This document shows, piece after piece, positions 12,104 through 20,000 of a DNA stretch of 20,412 nt. Position 1 is the first letter of the stretch, and each line of letters starts with the position of its first letter. The notes below the pieces were generated by a model. The model did not search any database, was not told where the DNA came from, and saw nothing but the letters and a program-made list of their open reading frames with translations. Both the position numbers and the translations under genes were made by a program. Source of the stretch: a virus; the IMG/VR virus record IMGVR_UViG_3300009183_000447, positions 1-20,412 of that record; one strand, written 5' to 3'.

Positions 12104-12544
12104 ATGAGCGATATACAAGATCAGATTCAGAAGCTTTGGAATCAGAATAAAAGCGGGATGCAGATTGCCGTCATCCTTGGTGTTTCTCGTGGCGTGGTCA
12201 TGGGGCATGTCCATCGTATGCGTAAAAAGGGCATGTTTGACTATCGCATTCAGCCAAAACCAAGAGTAAAAAAAGATAAGCCTCAATTAACATCAAGTGA
12301 CATCAAGGTTGTTCCTAAAGAAGAACCAAAAGAAGTCACAAGACTGTTTGAGTTTAGGGAACCAAAAGGCCCCATTAAACTTACAGAGCTTCAGGGCTTA
12401 TCATGCCGGTACATCCTTGGACCTACTAAAGGCCCAGATACAATGTACTGCGGCAAGCGCAAGGCGCGTGGATCTTACTGCGAAGAGCATTACAAAATTT
12501 GCTTCGATATGATCCGCACAAAAAGTTCTAAGGCTCGTTCGTAA
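12104..12544 (+). CDS. GcrA-like transcriptional regulator
   Basis: This 146-residue protein resembles GcrA, the alphaproteobacterial cell-cycle regulator that binds sigma70 and methylated GANTC sites. The N-terminus holds the HTH, IQKLWNQNKSGMQIAVILGV followed by SRGVVMGHVHRMRKKG. A charged linker follows, and the C-terminus has LTELQGLSCRYIL, MYCGKRKARGSYCEEH, the Cys-rich tail seen in the family. The start at 12104 follows ATGGAGATTGAT, the common translation-start cassette. It is the last gene of the rightward operon. A phage copy could redirect host RNA polymerase to phage promoters; a GACTC lies in the promoter just downstream (12555-12559). The family is fairly clear; the target is inferred. 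Confidence 0.72.
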   Translation: MSDIQDQIQKLWNQNKSGMQIAVILGVSRGVVMGHVHRMRKKGMFDYRIQPKPRVKKDKPQLTSSDIKVVPKEEPKEVTRLFEFREPKGPIKLTELQGLSCRYILGPTKGPDTMYCGKRKARGSYCEEHYKICFDMIRTKSSKARS

Positions 12545-12549
12545 TGTCG

Positions 12550-12577
12550 TTGACGACTCAAAATGCTATGGCACAAT
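12550..12577 (+). promoter_or_regulatory. Rightward promoter overlapping a GANTC site
   Basis: TTGACG (12550-12555), 16 bases, CACAAT (12572-12577) is a weak sigma70-like promoter. GACTC at 12555-12559 overlaps its -35 and is a CcrM-type methylation site (GANTC), the element GcrA uses. The GcrA-like gene ends six bases before. Transcription would start near 12584. Confidence 0.42.
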
Positions 12578-12583
12578 TAGCTT

Positions 12584-12650
12584 GCTGTGGAATGACCCAC
12601 GGCAAATTGACGAAACTGACTTGGCCCGGTGCTTATGCGCCGGGTCTTTT
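12584..12650 (+). ncRNA. Candidate short RNA or attenuated leader
   Basis: From a start near 12584 the RNA could fold into GCTGTGG, loop AATGAC, CCACGGC (12584-12603). An unpaired linker of 21 bases follows, then a terminator: CCCGGTGC, loop TTAT, GCGCCGGG (12625-12644, one U-G pair), then TCTTTT. The product would be about 67 bases. It may instead be an attenuator for the glycosyltransferase gene that starts 12 bases later, or simply the terminator of the upstream operon. Confidence 0.4.
12625..12650 (+). terminator. Rho-independent terminator
   Basis: CCCGGTGC, loop TTAT, GCGCCGGG form an eight-base-pair stem (12625-12644) with a T-rich tail TCTTTT (12645-12650). It ends the recombination operon or the short transcript from 12584, and lies 12 bases upstream of the glycosyltransferase start. 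Confidence 0.75.
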
Positions 12651-12662
12651 CGTGAGATACAC

Positions 12663-13394
12663 ATGATACCGAAAATAATTCACTTCATCTACCCGTGGAC
12701 AGAAAAAACACGCCCGTGGTCACTGGTGAATACGCTGGCTGTCAGGCTAGCTAAAAAACACCACCCAGATTACGAGATAATTGTCTGGACGAACTCCCCA
12801 ACCCGCGTGCCGCTTCTTGGTGTAACCGTCAAAAAGTGCGAGCTTCCAACACAGGTTGGCGGTGTTGATATTGTCTGGCCGCAGTACATATCTGACGTTA
12901 TGCGCCTCCAAATCTTATTGGATTGGGGCGGCGTTTACATGGATACCGATATATTAACTTTGCAGTCTGTCAGCGAGTTACTTACAGACCGCCTTGTGGT
13001 TTCGTGGGAAACAGAGAACTCAGAATCTATATCTAACGCCTTGATGATCAGCCCGCAGGGGAATTTGTTCCTGTCTGCTTGGTTGGACAAAATGCCGGAA
13101 GCAATGACAAACGAAACGTGGGCTTATGGCGGCGTTGTTCTTCCGCGCAAGTTGGCTATGAACCCGTATCTAATAGATCAAAGGATCATTTTGCCGCATA
13201 TGTTCTGTTGCCCATTGGACCTATCCAGAAACTGGCTGTTTGATCCATCTCTAAAGGATGAAGCCAAATATCGCAGCAAAGAATCCCATGCGATCCATGT
13301 CTTTGAGACGTTCTGGCGCGACATCATTAAAGACATCACGCCGAAATGGATTGAGAAAAATGACTGCCTGTTCAGTGAGCTTGTGAGGATGTAA
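12663..13394 (+). CDS. Glycosyltransferase with DXD motif (Gly_transf_sug / OCH1-like)
   Basis: This 243-residue protein opens with MIPKIIHFIYPW and has PDYEIIVWTN, then ISDVMRLQILLDWGGVYMDT with the DXD motif D94-T95-D96. This is the pattern of the sugar-binding DXD family that uses nucleotide sugars with a divalent metal. It probably modifies a host surface glycan or a virion protein. The start at 12663 is chosen because it matches the family N-terminus; an open frame extends to 12582 but crosses the terminator. It lies in an AT-richer segment, shares one base with the next gene (TAATG), and is oriented opposite to the tail genes. This is typical of a moron. Confidence 0.83.
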   Translation: MIPKIIHFIYPWTEKTRPWSLVNTLAVRLAKKHHPDYEIIVWTNSPTRVPLLGVTVKKCELPTQVGGVDIVWPQYISDVMRLQILLDWGGVYMDTDILTLQSVSELLTDRLVVSWETENSESISNALMISPQGNLFLSAWLDKMPEAMTNETWAYGGVVLPRKLAMNPYLIDQRIILPHMFCCPLDLSRNWLFDPSLKDEAKYRSKESHAIHVFETFWRDIIKDITPKWIEKNDCLFSELVRM

Positions 13395-14077
13395 TGGAAA
13401 TCCATTCTTTATTCCCAACACTTCTTTTAAGAGAAGAAAATGAAAATAGTGAGCACATTAAAAACATTGTGCTGAACAGCATGATGAAACATATGGATGA
13501 AGATGGTCGCTCCAGTGAAGACACAGGCCATGTCACTCTTCACCATGAACCTCTGTATGAACCAATTTTCGGTATGGCTACGCACTTGGCGAAACAATAT
13601 TGCGAAGTAATGCAGATTGATCCTGCCTTGTTTAATTTTAATGTTGTTAAATCTTGGTTTAACATCATCAAAAACAAATCAACTCCATTGCATAGCCATG
13701 CAGATGCTCATTTATCTTTTGCCTATTATGTAAATGTCCCTCAGTTACACGCGCACGATATTAGATTTTATGCTCACCCAGATAAATATGAGCCTTATTC
13801 TGGGTTTGCGAGGTGGAATTTGCCAGCCGAATGGAACATATTTAATTCATATGCGTGGTCATTCCCCGCAACTGAAGGGTGTATGTATCTTTGGCCCGCA
13901 AGAATGCAGCATGACACGGTTGGAAATCAGACCGAATTTGATCCGGGCGTTAAAACGATTGATGAAGCTAAAGGATACAGGATCACTCTTGCGGGTGATA
14001 TTTTGCTCACCTACAAGGAAAAATCGCGTTCTCCATTAGGGCTTCAGCCAAAAAGAAATTGGAGAACTTTTGGATAA
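13394..14077 (+). CDS. Putative 2OG-Fe(II) oxygenase
   Basis: This 227-residue protein resembles the phage family of putative 2-oxoglutarate/iron oxygenases (TIGR02466-like). It opens MEIHSLFPTLLL, has HSHADAHLSFAYYVNVP (H100, H102, D104), then WPARMQHDTVGNQT (H173) and YRITLAGDIL (R196). H102, D104 and H173 are the likely iron ligands and R196 the likely 2-oxoglutarate contact. Such enzymes hydroxylate or otherwise oxidise proteins, sugars or bases; the substrate is unknown. The start overlaps the glycosyltransferase stop by one base, so both may act on one substrate. The gene is visibly AT-rich. Its TAA abuts the TAA of the convergent tail gene with no gap. Confidence 0.78.
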   Translation: MEIHSLFPTLLLREENENSEHIKNIVLNSMMKHMDEDGRSSEDTGHVTLHHEPLYEPIFGMATHLAKQYCEVMQIDPALFNFNVVKSWFNIIKNKSTPLHSHADAHLSFAYYVNVPQLHAHDIRFYAHPDKYEPYSGFARWNLPAEWNIFNSYAWSFPATEGCMYLWPARMQHDTVGNQTEFDPGVKTIDEAKGYRITLAGDILLTYKEKSRSPLGLQPKRNWRTFG

Positions 14078-14875
14078 TTACTTACCCTCAATCCTATCAA
14101 TTTTGGCATTGAGTTCTTTGACAGCCTCAATCAACACGCCGACCATGTTTGCATAGGCGACAGAGAGGATGCCGTTGTTGTCTTTGACAACTTGCGGAAG
14201 AACCTCTCTTGTTTCCTGTGCAATCACGCCAATGCCAGCTTCGCCGCTGTTGATCATTGTGTAGCTGACACCGCGAAGCTTCAGAACCGTCTCCAAAGCA
14301 TTGGTCAAAGTCTCAACGTCTTTTTTAAGACTTGCGTCTGAATAAGCCGTGACGTTGCCTGTTGCGGTGATGTTGCCACCAGCAGTGATATTAGTTGTAG
14401 CGGCAATGCTGGTTCCTGCACTGATGCTGCCCGTAACGGTCAAATTTCCAGTTACGGTGTTGTTGTCATAGATGTAGCTAAGAGGACGAACATTGGTTCC
14501 ATCGCATACAACCATGATGCGCGTAGAGCGTGGAACGACAACGCTAGTGCCGCCGCCGCCAGACGCAATCGTAATAGCCCACGGACCACCAGAAGCATCT
14601 GTGGTGCTGTTGTAGACAATCCACTGACCGCCAACAGTAGTTGGGATCGTATAGGTCACGCCAGCCGAAATAGCGCCGCTGATGTTAAGGAACAGCGAAC
14701 GGTATTGGGCTGCGGAAAGCGTAGCCGAGCCAGAAGTTGCATTGAGGCTAGTGCTACCACCAAAAGCTTGGTCAATGATAGTAAAGTCGCCGTTGGCAGG
14801 TACGTTCCATGTATCGACGTAATCGCCGTTGGCTGGCAATTCCAGAACTTTATTGGTCGTAAACGTCGAAGCCAT
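14078..14875 (-). CDS. Tail fibre/spike protein with C-terminal S74 intramolecular chaperone
   Basis: This 265-residue protein has a beta-rich N-terminal part (ELPANGDYVDTWNVPANGDF, FLNISGAISAGVTYTIPTTV). A Gly/Thr-rich repeat at about 141-177 (GNLTVTGSISAG, GNITATGNVTA) suggests a beta-helical stalk. From residue 179 comes an S74 chaperone domain: SDASLKKDV with the Ser-179 and Lys dyad, GVIAQETREVLPQVV, SVAYANMVGVLIEAVKELN. S74 domains help trimeric fibres fold and then cut themselves off before the Ser. Here it is at the C-terminus, as usual. The start at 14875 has GAGGG upstream, overlapping the end of the previous gene by no bases. The size suits a short tail spike or fibre tip. Confidence 0.85.
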   Translation of the reverse strand: MASTFTTNKVLELPANGDYVDTWNVPANGDFTIIDQAFGGSTSLNATSGSATLSAAQYRSLFLNISGAISAGVTYTIPTTVGGQWIVYNSTTDASGGPWAITIASGGGGTSVVVPRSTRIMVVCDGTNVRPLSYIYDNNTVTGNLTVTGSISAGTSIAATTNITAGGNITATGNVTAYSDASLKKDVETLTNALETVLKLRGVSYTMINSGEAGIGVIAQETREVLPQVVKDNNGILSVAYANMVGVLIEAVKELNAKIDRIEGK

Positions 14876-14877
14876 GA

Positions 14878-17031
14878 TCAGCCCTCAAGGTTTTGATTGG
14901 CAATCTGAAGCGCCTTGACAACCGTTTCATCCGGCTTGTTCAGAAGTGCCTCAGTATGCTTGCCGATGTTCTTTTTCGCAATCTCAGCTCTACGCATAAG
15001 ATCTGCGGCGTGGGATTCTACGGGAATGCGACCGCCAGCCTTTCGGTGAATACGACCACCGTGGGCCTCTTGCGGTGCCTGTTGAGGCGCAGCCGTTTGG
15101 GCAGCGACCGGAGGCACATTCTTAGCGGCGTTATAGAACTTCGCAAGGAAAGACCGAGCATCCTGATTTTCAGCAATCAGGCGACCAAGGCGCTGAGATT
15201 GAGATGGGTCCGCAGCGAGTTTGAGAACCTGTTCTGCAATCTTGCGTTCGCGAACGGTATAGGCAGCACGACCAGCGCCAGCCAAAACAGCAGTTGCAAT
15301 AGCGCCCGGAGACATGCTGAACGACAGCGCCTGAAGAAGGTTTTCACCGGCATAAGCGGTCTCGCCAAGGATACCAGCAAGATAGCCGGTCCCAGCGCCG
15401 CGCAGGAAGCCTGTGCCGCCACCGCCCGCAGCCAAAGTCTTCATGGTGCTGTTCAGATATTCAGAGTTCACCGAACCAAGAAGACGGTCGGCATTTTGTT
15501 CGCCCAAAGCAAATTTCATTTTGTCGGCATTAAACTGACCCGTTTTGCCGCCATAAACACCAAGAGCCGATGTCGGGTTTTTGTCCAGCGCATCCCTGTA
15601 AGCAGCAGCGTAGCCATAAGCAAAATCTTGCTTCTGAGCTGGTGTCAGCTTCTTATCGACAAGCTTCTCAATGTTATTGAGATTACGGAAATTGCCATCG
15701 CCGTAATATTTATAGCCAGCTTCCATCGCGTTGCGAGCGCCGTAAAGCTCTGAAGCCTCAAAGCGAATTTGCTTATAGTCTGGAACAGTTTGGTCCAGAA
15801 CTTTAACAAGATCAGATTTAAGGCCCTGAAGATTAGCAACTTGAGATCCAGCGCCGGGACGCGCCGACTTCGTGATCGGGTCCATGTAGGAGCCAATGTT
15901 CGAATCTATCTGTTGCTTAACCTCATCCCAGAACCGCAGAGAAGCGCCTTGCGGAGGGACAGCCCAGCCTGTTTTTGTTTTAGCAAGACCAAAAGTGGCT
16001 GGGTTTACGCCTTGGATTCGAAACTGTTCCAGAACGTCATCAATCGTACCTTTCGGCAACCGATTGATGATTTTTTGGAGACCCGAATTTTGTACGGATT
16101 GAGCCTCTGGCATACCCATGACGCGGGTGTAATTGACATCGTTCAGATCATTGACGCGCTTTTTCAGCAGATCAACTTCATCAAACATCTGGACGGGGCG
16201 CTGGAAGATGTCGTCAATGACACCCTGAACTTTAGGAGCTGCTTGCTGCCTGAAATTCTCAACCGCAGCATTGTAAGCACCAACGGCTTCATCACCAGAG
16301 CGTGCAGCAGCGGCCTTGAGTAGCTTCTGCATTTCAGGGCCACCGGCAACGGCAGGTGCAATTTCACCGGCTGCAAGCATTCCGGCAGGAGCGTTTGCCA
16401 TACCTGTTGTGATGTCTCTCGCACCTGCACCAGCGATGCGCTGGGCCGCGACAGATTCGGAACCTTTCAGTGCAGACGCAACTTTACCAGCAGCAGAAGG
16501 AGCAGCAATACCGCCAGCGACCGCTCCAGCAAGCTTGGCTGCGGCCTCATACGGGGTTCCAGCATATGAACTTTCGTTTTTGCGAATAACGTCTTCTGCA
16601 AGCTGAGAACCAACACCAGCGCCGATAGCGCCAAGCCCGCGAGCAGCTAGTTTGACTTGACCGCCGGGCAAAAACACGGATGGCAGAAACTCCGCTGCCG
16701 ATCCAACATATCGACCAGCAGCCGTCTGCGGTTGATAAGCCAAAGCTTCGCGAACGGCAGGAGACATGCTGCTGAGTTTTTCGACGTATTCTTCTGTGGT
16801 TGGCGGGCGATATTTTTCAGCACCGAACAAAGAAGGAATGTCGCCAAGCATACCGGGGATTGCAGCAGCGCCACGCACGCCTTTGGCAAGCGCAGAGCGA
16901 GCAACATCTTCGCCAGTGCTTACCTGTGGCGCGGCTGGCTCTTCACCGGGTGTACCGATCTCAAAATCGGACCCTACGGAGCTTTTTTGCTTTCCTTCTG
17001 GAGCGCCAATTTCGAACTCAAAGCCAGCCAT
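14878..17031 (-). CDS. Large virion-associated (internal/ejection-type) protein
   Basis: This 717-residue protein is Ala/Gly-rich with long hydrophobic helical stretches (AAAKLAGAVAGGIAAPSAAG, LAGILGETAYAGENLLQALS), as in internal virion proteins that cross the host envelope during DNA entry. The N-terminus carries a short duplication, FEIGAPEGK and FEIGTPGEE. The middle (about 220-500) is helical. The C-terminus has HGGRIHRKAGGRIP (657-670) and a helical tail ending LLNKPDETVVKALQIANQNL, a pattern I recall from phages of Rhizobiales. I know no named function. The stop of the preceding gene lies within its ribosome site (TGAGGAACGATAA), so the two are coupled, and GAGGG follows for the tail gene. 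Confidence 0.65.
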   Translation of the reverse strand: MAGFEFEIGAPEGKQKSSVGSDFEIGTPGEEPAAPQVSTGEDVARSALAKGVRGAAAIPGMLGDIPSLFGAEKYRPPTTEEYVEKLSSMSPAVREALAYQPQTAAGRYVGSAAEFLPSVFLPGGQVKLAARGLGAIGAGVGSQLAEDVIRKNESSYAGTPYEAAAKLAGAVAGGIAAPSAAGKVASALKGSESVAAQRIAGAGARDITTGMANAPAGMLAAGEIAPAVAGGPEMQKLLKAAAARSGDEAVGAYNAAVENFRQQAAPKVQGVIDDIFQRPVQMFDEVDLLKKRVNDLNDVNYTRVMGMPEAQSVQNSGLQKIINRLPKGTIDDVLEQFRIQGVNPATFGLAKTKTGWAVPPQGASLRFWDEVKQQIDSNIGSYMDPITKSARPGAGSQVANLQGLKSDLVKVLDQTVPDYKQIRFEASELYGARNAMEAGYKYYGDGNFRNLNNIEKLVDKKLTPAQKQDFAYGYAAAYRDALDKNPTSALGVYGGKTGQFNADKMKFALGEQNADRLLGSVNSEYLNSTMKTLAAGGGGTGFLRGAGTGYLAGILGETAYAGENLLQALSFSMSPGAIATAVLAGAGRAAYTVRERKIAEQVLKLAADPSQSQRLGRLIAENQDARSFLAKFYNAAKNVPPVAAQTAAPQQAPQEAHGGRIHRKAGGRIPVESHAADLMRRAEIAKKNIGKHTEALLNKPDETVVKALQIANQNLEG

Positions 17032-17041
17032 TTATCGTTCC

Positions 17042-20000
17042 TCACTGAGCCGTGAAGTAGCGCAGGATTTCTGGGCCATATTTGTTGCCGATAGCCTTAC
17101 GGAGATCTGGGTGCAGATCACCGGCGTTACCAGCCAGATATGGCATCAGATAGGTCGAGACTGTCTTGCCGCTCGCATCCTTATAACGGAACGGTGTCAT
17201 ATACATCTCGGCCAAAGCTTTCTTCTCATTACCGTATTGCGGCTCCATGCGAGTCGCAAACTTATCAACCAAACCATCACCGATGTAACGGGACTCATTG
17301 CGGTTGAGGCCAACTTTTTGTTCAGCCACAGAGCGAGCTTGCTTCAGATAACGGTTGAGATCGATTTCACGCTGTTGCGTTTGATAGATATCCGCAAGAA
17401 GCGCGGCTGCACCTTCAGGCGTGTTCGCCTGAGACGGGATAGCTGTCAGGATGCGTTCCAAAGCGCCGTATGCACGTTGCCCGGCTTCATTGGTACGCAT
17501 AGTGCCGAGTTGCGTCGAAATCTTCTTTGCAATTTCAGCGTTTGCAAGATCGGACGGCTTGGAGATTTTGACATCAACACCAAGCGTTCCAAGAGTTGAG
17601 TTAACCCAGCTAACGATAGGCGTTGCCACCGCTGTTGAGAACTGGCCCGTGCTGACTGCATTTGCGCTACGAGGAATGCTGCCAAGAGATTTAGCAAACA
17701 TATTACGCTGTTGCGTGTCAGCTTGCGCCCTTCCAGCAACCGCATCTTGAGCATCAAACGGATTAGCCGATGGCGATGTTGCCAAACGCTGTGTGCCTGT
17801 CTGCTGAACCAGCTTTGCATTGTTAATTGCAAGAGCTTGGTCATCAGATGGAAGCGTACGATATGGAGCAACGACCTTTGGAGCTTCTGGCGCACCGGGG
17901 GCTGTTGGGGCAGATGGTGCTTCGACAGCAGTCTTTTCAGCTTCGCCAATAGAATATCCCGGCTCTTTAGGCTGGGCGCGTGCCCCACCCGGACGCGGAG
18001 AGAGATCATATGGCTGACCCGCTGCTTGGGCGCGATAAAACTCAGCAATCGGGATAGTTTTAAGCTCATTGCCAACGTAGACCTTAACACCAATGGTGCG
18101 GCCTTCACTGTCGGTAATGATCGCGTTGCTCGGAATATCCGAGTAAATCTTTTCAGTGCCAGCTTTGCTCGCAGCAATATCCTGCTGTTGCTTCTCAAGG
18201 TTAGCGTAGGCTTGTGCGCCAGCGCCGAGACCCTGAAGAGCTGCCGCGCCAAAATAACGGCTGGGCGAAGCAGCCATCTGACCAAGACCGATAAGTCCCG
18301 GAATGAGGAGCTGCTTGAGGTTAACTTCCTCTTTGCCTTCAGGCGTTGTCGTGGTCGGAAGGTTGCGAAGCGCCCAAGATTTTTGAGGAGCAACGCCGCC
18401 AGCGGGTGCTTCTGATCCAATATCTTGAGAGAGACCAGCTAGGCGGTTCATCCAGCCTTTGCCATACTTTCCGTATGTTTCAGGATCGTTCTGAATCAAA
18501 CGGTCGTAATGCTGCTGGCGAAGTTGCAAGAGCTTTGCGGGATCATCACCTGCTTGCTGAAGAAGCTGATTTGTGCGGCCAACACCCAAATTAACAGCAG
18601 TGTCGAAAGCGACATGCTTCATTTTGGGGTCCATGTTTTCAGTAACAACAGGATTCCAGTAGCGTTCGCGATAAATGCCAGCGCGGTATTCAGGATCTTG
18701 CTTGACGCGTTCCAGATCGACATCTGGATTTGCCTTGCTGCTGATGCCCATCATTGTCGGGCCACCAGTGTCTTCAGCATATCCACCTTCGAAACCAAGA
18801 GTGCGCTTGAGAGAATCCTCAAATCCGCCAAGTGCATAGTGCGGACGAGGGGCAACACCGCCGCGATAACGGGGAGCTGCGTCTTCTGTTGCACGATCAT
18901 AGTCGAGCGTCAGGAAGCCATTACGCTGTCCAACAGCCTCTGGCTTGCGATCCATTACTTCTTGAGCCATCAAGCCCATCTGGGTCGGGCCATCGCCAAT
19001 GTTGTAAGTGTAGATTTTCTGACCATCGTAGGTGTTGCCAACATGCTCAATGTTGCTCTTTAAACGGCGGTCAGACATGAGCATTGGCAAGACTTTAGCG
19101 GCTGTTGTAGCGAGTGTTATAGCAGTGCTCACATCGCTTCCGCCGCCGCCGCCGCCAGTGGGAGGAGGTGGAGCATTAAGTTTGTTTTCATCCTGAGATT
19201 CGGTTGCGTCATCAATGTAAGCGCCGACACCTTTCGAAGGATCTTGCAGCTCCATAGGATCAATGACTTTACCCAAGCCAGCATAACCGCGACGATGGAT
19301 CTGTCCGCCGCGAGCAGCGCCCATGATGCCCGTGTCAATATTTGACATGAGGTTAGGGTCAACATCCGCAGTCTGAATTGGCATTTCAGCATTGGTTGGC
19401 GGCGTGGATGCTTCGCTAACTTTAGTTGGAGCAACACCGCCAGCGGGAGCCTTAACAGGAGCTTTAGCGGGAGGACCAGCGGCAACGCCAGATCCCTGAT
19501 TTTGACCCGCATTAGATGTGCTGTCTGATGGTCCAAACTTTTTGCGAAGACCAGCAATCATGCCCTTTTCGCCAAAGAGACCTTTCTCCCCAGCAAGGCT
19601 TTCATACATATTTTGGCCGCTCTGAAGCTCGCCCATCATCTGCTTAAAGCCGCTTTCTTGCGGCTTGGGAGCAGCAGCAGTCATGAGACCGCGAGGTGTC
19701 GCAAGAGACGGCGGCGGAACAACGCCTTTGCCGCCCATCGGGCTTTGGCCCTGTGGCCCACCATAAAGACCAGCTTGAGCAAATGGAGCCAGAGACTGAC
19801 GATTAGACTCAAGGATAGCTTTCATATCGGTCGGATCAAGCACCGCACCGCTTAAGGCATAACCACCGCGAGCAAACGAACCGGGTTCGTGGACTGCGCC
19901 ACCCATCCAGTTAGGAGGAACCAGACCTTTGGCCCCGCGTGCAGCAGCTTCTTCGGTAGCGCGGTCGTAATCAACCGTCTTAAAGCCACGGGCCTCGCCA

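Noticed and set aside
12582-12662. Longer start for the glycosyltransferase at 12582
   Set aside because: It would translate a terminator hairpin and add residues without family similarity; MIPKIIHFIY at 12663 is the expected N-terminus.
14893-15753. Long plus-strand open frame (286 codons) opposite the 717-aa virion gene
   Set aside because: No ribosome site, odd composition, and it mirrors the codon pattern of a convincing gene on the other strand.
16766-17599. Plus-strand open frame (277 codons) spanning two virion genes
   Set aside because: It crosses the junction of two well-supported leftward genes and shows no domain; an antisense shadow.
17446-18420. Minus-strand open frame (324 codons) inside the giant virion gene
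   Set aside because: It lies in another frame of the same strand as a clear gene, with basic, Leu/Arg-rich composition typical of a frame shadow.
19141-19180. CCG/GGA triplet runs as a possible microsatellite or hairpin
   Set aside because: They encode a Pro4-Thr-Gly6 linker before the second S74-like cassette; codon choice explains the repeat.
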